From: Kluyveromyces lactis
Taxonomy: Eukaryota > Ascomycota > Saccharomycetes > Saccharomycetales > Saccharomycetaceae
Length of the DNA: 64,000 bases
Reading direction: 5' to 3'
NCBI RefSeq assembly: GCF_000002515.2
Contig: NC_006042.1
Coordinates: 1,612,001 to 1,676,000 of the forward strand
In this document: positions 31,977-40,030 of the stretch, in pieces
Numbering within the stretch: position 1 is the first letter of the stretch
Layout: each line of letters begins with the position of its first letter
Made by a program: the position numbers and the translations under genes
Notes under the pieces: model-generated
Told to the model about the DNA's origin: nothing
Database searches by the model: none
The model's input: the letters and a program-made list of their open reading frames with translations, nothing else

Positions 31977-32645
31977 TCAGTTTCTATAAAATTTATAAAC
32001 ACTTAATACTTCCCACCCTGCTTTTCTGTGTATCACTAATTCACTTTTCCATCCGCTGAACTTCATCTTACTTGCCACAGTTTCAGGTTTATTTCTAGCA
32101 CAAAACAATATGTACGCTACTCCGTTGCAGCTAAGAATTCTGTCCAATCCATTCAATAGTCTCTGTGTGACCACCATCCCATCATCACCACCATCCAATG
32201 CTAGAAAGAGCCACTCATCATCACGAACAGCATGATTTGAATGAGGCAGTTCTGGTACAGTTTCTGCAGGTACATATGGTGGATTAAAGACAAGCAGGTC
32301 GACCTCATTTTCCCTTATTGAAGACGTAAGGTCTGTTTGTAATACATCAAAATGGCTATTCTTGCAACCATTCTTCGAACAAGTGTCTAAGGTAGCGTCC
32401 AATGCCCAAGGGTTCAAATCAGTTGCCAAATAAAGTCCATTGGCGTTTGGTATACCATTTTGCATAAGAAACGTAGAGACTATCCCAGAACCAGAACCAA
32501 TTTCTATAGTCAATGGTACTGCGTCATTGAACCTGTTATTCAACCAACTCAGATCAGCTTCTAATGCATCTAATAAAAGAAAAGAGTCCTCGCTTGGCTC
32601 GTATACTTTATTATAATCATAAGAGACGTATGGTGTAGCTAGCAT
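31977..32645 (-). CDS. MTQ2: Mtq2, eRF1 glutamine methyltransferase
   Basis: A protein of 222 residues (S. cerevisiae 221). SAM-binding motif I EIGSGSG (48-54), acidic D76 in YLATDLNPWA, and the glutamine-binding motif NPPY (121-124) are all present. With Trm112 as partner it methylates the GGQ glutamine of release factor eRF1 (Sup45) and takes part in 60S assembly. Start YVSYDYNKVYEPSEDSFLLLDAL is typical of the family. Confidence 0.95.
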   Translation of the reverse strand: MLATPYVSYDYNKVYEPSEDSFLLLDALEADLSWLNNRFNDAVPLTIEIGSGSGIVSTFLMQNGIPNANGLYLATDLNPWALDATLDTCSKNGCKNSHFDVLQTDLTSSIRENEVDLLVFNPPYVPAETVPELPHSNHAVRDDEWLFLALDGGDDGMVVTQRLLNGLDRILSCNGVAYILFCARNKPETVASKMKFSGWKSELVIHRKAGWEVLSVYKFYRN

Positions 32646-32902
32646 CGCCCTGTTATCCTAAGCCCTGATGAGCTATAGCTCGCATCAATATCTGTTCTGC
32701 ACCTGTATCTTTTCAAACATGGAAGTCATCGCATATATAATATTGTATTTGAAAAGTTGATATTGAACAATAACGTATGCAAAAGGTCATCTAAAAGAAA
32801 GTAATTAAATTGAAGCTTAACAACTAGTCTACTGTTTGATACAACTATTAATCACCATTTTCAGAGAATCGACAATCAGTTGCTTGTTTGTGGTTGAGAA
32901 AG

Positions 32903-33237
32903 ATGCAATTAAAGGTCAAGACATTAACAGGGAAGGAAATCTCCGTAGATGTTCAAAGTTCAGAAACGGTCTATCATATCAAAGAGCTATTAGAAGAAAA
33001 AGAGGGTATTCCACCATCACAGCAGAAGTTGATCTTCCAGGGCAAACAAATGTATGTTAATTAACTGATAATTCAGAACTGAGAAGAGTTTGATATCAAA
33101 TTAATGTAGGGACTCTTTTACTAACTAGTAAGTAATGCTATCTTTAAATCAGAGATGATAACGCAACAATCGGCAGTGCCGACTTGCAAGATGGATCTCT
33201 TTTACATCTTGTTCTAACTTTAAGAGGCGGTTGTTGA
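32903..33237 (+). CDS. RUB1: Rub1 (NEDD8-type ubiquitin-like modifier), one intron
   Basis: Coding parts are 32903-33051 and 33153-33237, giving 77 residues. Exon 1 encodes [18 protein letters not shown] through LIFQGKQ; the ATA codon for Ile is split by the intron. Exon 2 begins with the last base of that codon, then [15 protein letters not shown], and ends LRGGC. The intron (33052-33152, 101 nt) has donor GTATGT, branch TACTAAC (33119-33125) and acceptor CAG. The mature form ends in Gly75-Gly76 after a hydrolase (Yuh1) removes one residue, here Cys77 where S. cerevisiae has Asn. Rub1 modifies cullin Cdc53. S. cerevisiae RUB1 also has an intron. Confidence 0.96.
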
Positions 33238-33591
33238 GAGCCATGTGTCATTGCATTGCGAAACCTCAAGATACGTATGTGTATAAGTATTTTGCAGATA
33301 AATACCTGGAGGAATTACTCTGCATTTAATAAAACGACTATAATTATTGGAAGCTAACACTATGAATGACATAATTTACATTTACACGACCGTCCAATTA
33401 TCAAACAAAGGAAGGATGTAACACATGCTTGTTGCTTTTCCTTGTATGCATGAATGAACCTTATAAATACATAATGATTCAGATATCAAATTTAGTGCGA
33501 ACATTATAATTGTAGAAACAGATGAACTTAACGACAACGATGCAAACAAAAGTAAGAAAAACACGGATAACTTACCTGACTATACTGTAAC
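33238..33591. other. Intergenic between RUB1 and CLF1
   Basis: About 350 bases, AT-rich; RUB1 3' end and CLF1 promoter. Nothing further seen. Confidence 0.4.
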
Positions 33592-35646
33592 ATGGGTGAC
33601 AATAGTTTATCCAATGAAGCCATCACTGCCGATAATATTTTGAAGGATGCCTTTAGCCAAAAGAAGCAGATTGCAGCTACTACGAAGGCAGATATATTAG
33701 ATTTGGAAGAACTGAAAGACTGGCAACGAAGGAAAAGAACAGAGTATGAGACAGTTTTGAAAAGAAATAGGTTAGACCTTCGTCAATGGATGAGGTATGC
33801 TCAATTTGAATTTGATCAGAAAGATATACGAAGAGCTAGGTCCATTTATGAACGCGCTCTTCTTGTTGATCATGGGTTTATTCCACTATGGATTCAATAC
33901 ATCGACAGTGAAATCAAATGGAAAAATATCAACCATGCAAGGAACTTGTTAGACAGAGCAACAAACGCTCTTCCTCGTGTTGATAAGCTCTGGTTCAAAT
34001 ATCTTTTATTGGAAGAATCTTTGGGAAATCAGGGTATTGTACGAGGCATTTATACAAGATGGTGTTCATTTGAACCTGGTCCCGATGCATGGGACTCCTT
34101 CATCGAGTTCGAAACAAGGTGCTTGAATTTTGAAAATGTCAGGAACATTTACTCGAAGTTTGTTCTAGTCCATCCTCAAATAGATACCTGGTTGAAATGG
34201 GTTCGTTTTGAACAAACTCATGGAGATATATCATCCGTACGAACAGTGTTCTCATTCGCGCTAGACACACTCACAAGTTTCAGCGGAACACCACTGGTAG
34301 ATATTGAACGAGTTATTGGTAGCTTCGCTTCCTGGGAAGCTTCTCAGGGAGAGTATGAACGATCTAGAACGTTATACCGACTAGCAGTTGAAAGATGGCC
34401 AATTTCTGAAGCATTAAAGGAACAGCAGATTCAGTTCGAGAAGAAGTTCGGCTCTTCGAAAAATATGGAGGACATAGTAATCGCTAAAAGGAAAGCCGAG
34501 TACGAGCAATATCTAAAATCAGATCCCTATCATTATTCTACTTGGTGGGTCTATATTGACCTGGTTGAGGAAAAATATCAAGAGCAATTGACATCAGCTT
34601 TCCAGTCGTTCATTGAATTGGCAAAGCCGAAGTCCCTGGTAAAGGATTCGAGCTGGAAGAGGTACATAAGAATCTGCGTACGATACTTGGTCTATCTAGA
34701 GCTCACCATTAATGATTTGCCTACGATACGCTCGGTTTATCAAGACATCCTCGACATCATTCCACATAAGAAGTTTACATTCGGTAAACTGTGGATAATG
34801 TATGCAGAATTCGAAATTAGGCAGAACAACTTGCTGAAAGCAAGAAAAATTCTGGGTGTGAGCTTAGGAAAGTCCCCCAAGCCAAAAGTGTTTAAATATT
34901 ACATCAATTTGGAGATAAGGCTAAAAGAGTTTGATAGAGTGAGAAAGCTATACGAGAAATACATCGATTTCAATCCTAGTTCAGTGCAATCATGGTTGGA
35001 TTATGCAGAATTAGAAGAAAATTTAGGAGATGAAGATAGATCAAGAGGGATCTATGATATCTCCATGAGCAATAATGTTGGATTATCTGAATCGGACCAG
35101 CTGATTGTCATTCAGCGCTATATCGCTTTTGAAACTGATGCAGCAGAATATGAAAAGGCTAGAGAGTTGTACGAGAAGTATTTGATTTTGAGTAGATATG
35201 ACGTGAACATATGGATAAACCAGGCGCTTTTCGAGAGCACTATTCCAACTGAGACCCAACTAATAGCCTATCAACAATCTCATCAAGACGGGAATTTTGA
35301 CGACGATGGCGAAGAGGAGTTCAGTTTTGAAATTACACCTGAGAATAAGCATCACACCAGGGCTATTTTTGAGAAGGCAATTTCATATTTCAAAGAACAT
35401 AATGAAGATAAGAAACGCCAGCAAGTTTTACAATCTCTCCTGGAGTATGAGAAAGTTCATGGTAATCAAGAAACTTTGGAAAAGGTCAATGCTAGACAAC
35501 CAAGTTTGGTTAGGGAAAAAGTTACTATCGATAACATTGAGCAAGAGTCATATAAATTGGATTTTCCGGACGATCGTGTTGCTCAACCTCCTATTGCTCG
35601 AAATCTTCTAGCTTTGGCAAAACAATGGGAGAAAAATTCCAGCTGA
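33592..35646 (+). CDS. CLF1: Clf1/Syf3, spliceosome scaffold with HAT repeats
   Basis: A protein of 684 residues (S. cerevisiae 687). It is built of half-TPR (HAT) repeats with the pattern W..Y..FE: examples are LRQWMRYAQFE, PLWIQYIDSEI, KLWFKYLLLEE, DTWLKWVRFEQ and SVQSWLDYAELEE. About fifteen units fill the chain. The N-terminal QRRKRTEYETVLKRNRLDL is the conserved Crooked-neck start. Clf1 belongs to the Prp19-associated complex and is needed when U4/U6.U5 joins the spliceosome. It lies tail-to-tail with MSL5, 101 bp apart, as YLR117C/YLR116W do. Confidence 0.95.
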   Translation: MGDNSLSNEAITADNILKDAFSQKKQIAATTKADILDLEELKDWQRRKRTEYETVLKRNRLDLRQWMRYAQFEFDQKDIRRARSIYERALLVDHGFIPLWIQYIDSEIKWKNINHARNLLDRATNALPRVDKLWFKYLLLEESLGNQGIVRGIYTRWCSFEPGPDAWDSFIEFETRCLNFENVRNIYSKFVLVHPQIDTWLKWVRFEQTHGDISSVRTVFSFALDTLTSFSGTPLVDIERVIGSFASWEASQGEYERSRTLYRLAVERWPISEALKEQQIQFEKKFGSSKNMEDIVIAKRKAEYEQYLKSDPYHYSTWWVYIDLVEEKYQEQLTSAFQSFIELAKPKSLVKDSSWKRYIRICVRYLVYLELTINDLPTIRSVYQDILDIIPHKKFTFGKLWIMYAEFEIRQNNLLKARKILGVSLGKSPKPKVFKYYINLEIRLKEFDRVRKLYEKYIDFNPSSVQSWLDYAELEENLGDEDRSRGIYDISMSNNVGLSESDQLIVIQRYIAFETDAAEYEKARELYEKYLILSRYDVNIWINQALFESTIPTETQLIAYQQSHQDGNFDDDGEEEFSFEITPENKHHTRAIFEKAISYFKEHNEDKKRQQVLQSLLEYEKVHGNQETLEKVNARQPSLVREKVTIDNIEQESYKLDFPDDRVAQPPIARNLLALAKQWEKNSS

Positions 35647-35747
35647 TATGTAACTTTATATTCATATACAGATAATACAATTGTAGATTTAGAACACGCA
35701 TTTAATCAGGTTGGCATATAGGCTATTGAGAAAAAATACGAATTGTA

Positions 35748-37127
35748 TTAATTATTCGTTTCATTATCGGTAAAACTTTGTGGCAACTGGTTTGACGGTA
35801 TCGAACTGGGTGTTGATATCGTAGAAGGGGTAAGCCCAGGTGCATTCATTGTCGGTACAGATCCTGGGGGCATTAATCCTGGAGGAACGTTGCCTGGTGC
35901 TGCTGCCAATCCTGGTGCTGCCAATCCTGGTGCTGCCAATCCTGGTGCTGCCAATCCTGGTGCTGCCAATCCTGGTGCTGCCAATCCTGGTGCTGCCAAT
36001 CCTGGTGCTGCCATTCCTGGTGCTGCCATTCCTGGTGCTGCCATTCCGGGAGGAGATAAACCTGGGGGTGCCATTCCTGGAGTAGCAATATTTAAGTTTC
36101 CTTCAGTGATACCTATTCCAGACGTTGAATTTTCTGCAGCCAGAGATTCGGATCTGGCTGAAACAGAAGAAGGTGAACCTACAGAAGAGTTGGAGCCCGC
36201 TGTAGCAGTAATCCCATCACCTCCTAGTCCATCAATAGAAATTTGCATCATAGGGGTTAGTCTATGAGTATTTACGATAGTGCTTTGGTCGTGGATGTTA
36301 GATTCTGCATTTTTGAATCTTTTGGCTGCGTCGGAAGCGACCTCTATTCCAATTCTCTTTCTTCCGAATGTTTGTACATAGTTATCTTCTCTTAGTGTAC
36401 CATTCAAAACAGCAAGCTCTCTCAACTGACCTCGCTTCAAATCATTTTGACCTTCAGGTGAAGTGATCGCCTTGACGACTATACTTTCACAGGCCTTGAT
36501 TCCTAATGGTATTTTGTCCTCTACATCTGCAATAATGATGCAGTGCAATGGCTCATTCATATTCATTGCACCTTTCGGTAGGTCTGCAGCAGCTTTACCT
36601 GATCTGACGGATCCTCGTCCTCTGATGGAAATCTTACATCCCGATTCTTGTTGAAGCTTCTTCAAAGTATTACCACGAGGCCCTAGTAATAGCCCCACAA
36701 AATTTATATCCGGATAATCCTCCGTAGGGATGTAATATTTGTCTTGAAACCTTGTAGGTCTTCTATAGTCGTCCGGTGTAACGAAGTTTGGTATCATTTT
36801 CAGAGCAATCTCAACTAGACGATGTCTTTCTTCTTCCAATTTTCTTTTATACCGTTGTTCCTTAGTGTTGGTTCTTCTACCACGAGCATCGTACACAGGC
36901 GGTGGGGAAGGGGACCTTGCCCTTCCAGAAGGAGGAGTCAAATCATTCGATCTAAGCTTTGCAGTGATTTCTGCAATTCTGAACATCACCTGGTATGCTG
37001 TCTCATGTTCCGGCGCGAGAAAGCCATTAATTACTGCAGGTAATCCTATTTGTTCAAAGACGGCATTTTCACGCGCTTTTGCTCCCCATAATGCATCATA
37101 TTGATTATCAGTACGACCTCTTTCCAT
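35748..37127 (-). CDS. MSL5: Msl5/BBP, branchpoint-bridging protein lacking zinc knuckles
   Basis: A protein of 459 residues. The N-terminus has the SF1 helix-hairpin part and the SPSPPP motif (72-77) that binds the U2AF65 partner Mud2. The KH domain (about 140-225, with [15 protein letters not shown]) and the QUA2 extension ([16 protein letters not shown]) are well conserved; these bind the TACTAAC branch sequence. S. cerevisiae Msl5 then has two CCHC zinc knuckles; here, from about residue 249 on, there is no Cys/His cluster at all, only a Ser/Thr-rich linker. The C-terminus is Pro-rich with ten tandem PGLAA/PGMAA units, in place of the poly-Pro tail that contacts U1 (Prp40). All three frames of the DNA were looked at for missing knuckles without success. 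Confidence 0.93.
   Translation of the reverse strand: MERGRTDNQYDALWGAKARENAVFEQIGLPAVINGFLAPEHETAYQVMFRIAEITAKLRSNDLTPPSGRARSPSPPPVYDARGRRTNTKEQRYKRKLEEERHRLVEIALKMIPNFVTPDDYRRPTRFQDKYYIPTEDYPDINFVGLLLGPRGNTLKKLQQESGCKISIRGRGSVRSGKAAADLPKGAMNMNEPLHCIIIADVEDKIPLGIKACESIVVKAITSPEGQNDLKRGQLRELAVLNGTLREDNYVQTFGRKRIGIEVASDAAKRFKNAESNIHDQSTIVNTHRLTPMMQISIDGLGGDGITATAGSNSSVGSPSSVSARSESLAAENSTSGIGITEGNLNIATPGMAPPGLSPPGMAAPGMAAPGMAAPGLAAPGLAAPGLAAPGLAAPGLAAPGLAAPGLAAAPGNVPPGLMPPGSVPTMNAPGLTPSTISTPSSIPSNQLPQSFTDNETNN
35893..36045. repeat. 15-bp minisatellite coding PGLAA/PGMAA in MSL5
   Basis: Ten head-to-tail units on the plus strand of CCTGGTGCTGCCAAT (last three CCATT; the first has one extra TGC). 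Units are nearly identical, which points to recent expansion. The length stays a multiple of three, so the frame is kept. The open frames on the opposite strand here are mirrors of the repeat. Confidence 0.95.
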
Positions 37128-37482
37128 TATTATGATACTTAGATGTTACTGCTAGCTTAAAGGCCTCCTTATTATGTTATTTTCCGTGCGGTGAGTTAAT
37201 GTTTTAGTTATTCAAATTATTGTGTTTGTAAATGTCCAAATATAAGTTACTTTGCTTCAATGGAAATGATGAAATTGTAGAGTTGAGAACCAAAAATCAA
37301 AAAACACCGTAGACAGGTCTACTTAGAGGAGGAGTTTCTCTGTAAGTTCAAGTAGACTAAACGCCATCCACTCTAGAAGAATTAGAAGCGCAATAACGGT
37401 AAAAAAAGAGGTTATAGTTTTATGCTTACAAGTAACCGAATATAAAAAAATTGTAAAACCTATATATGCAAAATCAAATAAC
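37128..37482. other. Intergenic between MSL5 and RPS13
   Basis: About 355 bases; MSL5 promoter and RPS13 3' end. Nothing else seen. Confidence 0.4.
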
Positions 37483-38629
37483 CTAGTTAACCAAAGCAGA
37501 AGCAGTGGCGGATTCGTACTTCCAGTTTGGTGGCAAGACAGAAACAGTTCTGTAGTATCTAGCCAATCTGTGAATTCTGGATTCGATCAAAATCAATCTG
37601 AATTTAGCATCCTTATCTTTTCTGTTTCTTTCCAAATGCTTTCTGACAGAGACAGCCTTCTTGATCAAGAAGTACAAATCTTCTGGGATTTCTGGAGCCA
37701 AACCGTTAGACTTCAAGATTCTCAAGATCTTGTTACCAGTAATGACCTTAGCTTGAGTAACACCGTGAGCATCTCTCAACAAGACACCGATTTGAGATGG
37801 AGTCAAACCCTTTCTGGCGTACTTGATGATTTGTTCAACGACACCGTCGGATGATCCCTTGAACCAAGCTGGAGCGTTTCTGCTGTATGGAATAGCAGAA
37901 GAGGACATACCCTTACCCTGTTTAAAAATGATAATTGTTAGTAAATCTTGGACAATCAAATTAGCAATTAATTGCTTGCTAAACTGAGATAGAACCAAGA
38001 CAGAAAAGAAAAGAAGCTATAACTAGCGATTATGAAATGGAGGTCGGTATCTAATTATCGGAACTCGATTCTCAATAATGAACAGACTATTCTCCATCAG
38101 AAGTATATCATCATACTTCTTAAATCAAACTAGCTTCGCCATAATCTCATCAGAACTCATCACGATATATTGATATCGGCATACTATCAATACATGTTTT
38201 TCTTTTCGACTCTGCATCACACACATATCAAAGTGTGCGTCAAATGCTTTTAATTGACGATGCTCCATTTCTTCAGACTTTTAACAGTAAAGAAATTTCA
38301 ATGCACTACCAAACATTTCTGGACAAAAGTTCTTGGAGTCACCCAGTAATATACCCTATCAAAAGATGTTTTGATTAAGAGATGGTTAAGCTGAAACTGT
38401 ACTGGGAATCATTTTCAGTCTCTGAAAATGATTCCCGACGGTTTTCATACGACAACCACCAATGGCATATACCGGTAGAGATGATCCGACAGATAGCCCT
38501 CAGAAAACAATCACATCAAAAGTCTTTGATGTGATGAACCTGAAGTAGCTTCTCATCATTTTAAGTCCTTATTCATTTCAATAAATGAAGTGTAGTTTAT
38601 TAACGTACCTTAGAATGCATACGACCCAT
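37483..38629 (-). CDS. RPS13: 40S ribosomal protein uS15 (Rps13), long intron
   Basis: Coding parts are 38609-38629 (MGRMHSK) and 37483-37917 ([19 protein letters not shown]... ending ASALVN), together 151 residues, the exact family length. The intron (37918-38608, 691 nt) has donor GTACGT, branch TTTACTAACA (near 37935-37944 on the minus strand) and acceptor AAACAG. Rps13 binds helix 22 region of 18S rRNA early in 40S assembly. Codon use is strongly biased. S. cerevisiae RPS13 also has an intron after the same short exon. The intron here is unusually structured (separate entry). Confidence 0.97.
37918..38608 (-). other. RPS13 intron with a chain of perfect hairpins
   Basis: In the sense strand at least eight perfect inverted repeats are seen: 38511-38534 (10-bp stem, 4-nt loop), 38404-38436 (15-bp stem, 3-nt loop), 38358-38375 (7 bp), 38238-38259 (6 bp), 38220-38237 (5 bp), 38163-38178 (6 bp), 38099-38120 (8 bp) and the 14-bp palindrome 37963-37976. 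Between them the sequence is ordinary AT-rich intron. Box C-like ATGATGA/GTGATGA strings occur, but none pairs with a box D and closing stem, so no snoRNA is called. Known ribosomal-protein introns can fold to control splicing; that this one does is inference. Confidence 0.75.
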
Positions 38630-39146
38630 TTTGACTGATTTTCTTAACGGTGTTGATTGGTTGCTGTGATGTACCACTTGAAATGCAATAAATTAGATAT
38701 AAACATTCAATTGAACAATTATAAAGTAAGATAACACTGATATCGTTATATTAAAGTTATGGAAGGTTTCAAACGTTCTCGAGATAGCTGTTCTGAAAAA
38801 TACTCAAAATATTCTGCATACTTTATTGCCCTATTTGGAAATCATTATGATAAATTCTTTCCTTGCGAATATATTTATATTGATGGTGTACTGGTGTTAT
38901 TTTGGCAGTCCTGGTTGAACTCTGTTCACGTGACTTATGTTTCTCCTCCATCAAGCTGCTACCTCAAGATCGATACAAACGATACGCCAATGAAAGGACA
39001 GGTGTCACAGTATTGTCAATGAACCCTTGGCTCATAAGGAGATTGAATATGGGTTGTGAAATACCGGAATTATATGGCATACATCTTTAACTAATTGATG
39101 CTACCCAATTTGTAGCAACTTAAAGAAGGCATGCAAAAGTATGTTA
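38630..39146. promoter_or_regulatory. RPS13 promoter region with E-box
   Basis: About 520 bases between the RPS13 start and the GMF1 stop. TCACGTGAC with its core at 38927-38932 lies 298 bp before the RPS13 ATG, matching the place of the same box before RPL15. The short frames here are not supported. Confidence 0.5.
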
Positions 39147-39590
39147 TTACTTAGCTTCGATCTCTTGTTTCAATTCTTCTATATCGTCTTCATCTTCTAG
39201 TCCGGATGACACCTCAATGTACTTATTAACTGCACATTCTGCTCTCACCATTTCCAAAGCACCTGCATATAGCATCTTCCATTCTTGTGATACCACAGTG
39301 GCTGGTTTCCAATACAGCAATACGAGCGGGGTCTTTTTCCTTCCATCTCTTGTGGTCATTGGATAGGATAGAAGCACAAATCTCGGCATATTATCAGGCA
39401 GTAGTTCAGCCAAATCTTCCAACCGGTTGAAATCTTCTAAATCTTCGTCATCATCGATTATGATCTCGTAAGATGGCTTTGGTTGAATCTTGATGGATTG
39501 GATCTGTATGTCATCCGACCTGGCAGTCGCTGTTCTGAATTTTTTGATTTGATTCTTAGTTTCATTACTAAAATGATATATAGTCGACAT
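39147..39590 (-). CDS. AIM7: Gmf1/Aim7, glia maturation factor (ADF-H) protein
   Basis: A protein of 147 residues (S. cerevisiae 149). The second ATG in the frame (39588-39590) is taken as start because MSTIYHFSNETKNQIKKFRT matches the family; the first would add MIQRN. The ADF-homology fold is marked by PKPSYEIIIDDDED, PRFVLLSYP, TPLVLLYWKPATVVSQEWKMLYAGA and EVSSGLEDEDDI. GMF binds the Arp2/3 complex, removes actin branches and does not bind actin itself. Beside RPS13, as YDR063W is beside YDR064W. Confidence 0.93.
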   Translation of the reverse strand: MSTIYHFSNETKNQIKKFRTATARSDDIQIQSIKIQPKPSYEIIIDDDEDLEDFNRLEDLAELLPDNMPRFVLLSYPMTTRDGRKKTPLVLLYWKPATVVSQEWKMLYAGALEMVRAECAVNKYIEVSSGLEDEDDIEELKQEIEAK

Positions 39591-40030
39591 GTTCCGTTGA
39601 ATCAATATTCACCTGGATCGGTTGGCTTGTTTGTTTTCCCCTGTATTCTTCAATTTCGAGAATACTTCAACGTTTGTAAAGGATGGGTTACGTTTCGCTT
39701 TCACCTGTTGCTGTTCATAATTCACAGATTGGCTTTTACTTCTTGTTATATTATCTATGGATTTTCATTTCCCTTTGATCTCAATGCAAAATATAAATCT
39801 GGAAAATAGTGCTGTGATTCAAAATAGAAATAAGATCAATAAAGGTAACGTTATCATTACTGCTGCCTGGCGACAGACTTTTTTATATTCTATACAAAGA
39901 AATTCGGTTGAACTCGTGACAGTATTTACAAGTTATGTGTGGTTCGGTTGATTTCAACTATTAATAGTATCGTTAAGTCGTAACATTTTACAACTAGCAC
40001 ACCCAAGGTTGATACCTAAAGAACAGGGTA
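39591..40030. other. Intergenic, GMF1 promoter and regulator 3' end
   Basis: About 440 bases. No gene or repeat recognised. Confidence 0.4.

Noticed and set aside
35840-36267. Repeat-rich frames on the plus strand opposite MSL5 (LVLPI and PGAAN repeats)
   Set aside because: They arise because the 15-bp repeat is open in several frames. MSL5 on the minus strand is a conserved gene covering the same bases.
38150-38570. Box C/D snoRNA in the RPS13 intron
   Set aside because: ATGATGA and GTGATGA occur on the sense strand, and CTGA occurs, but no pair is joined by a closing stem of four or more pairs, and the box strings fall inside or beside simple hairpins.
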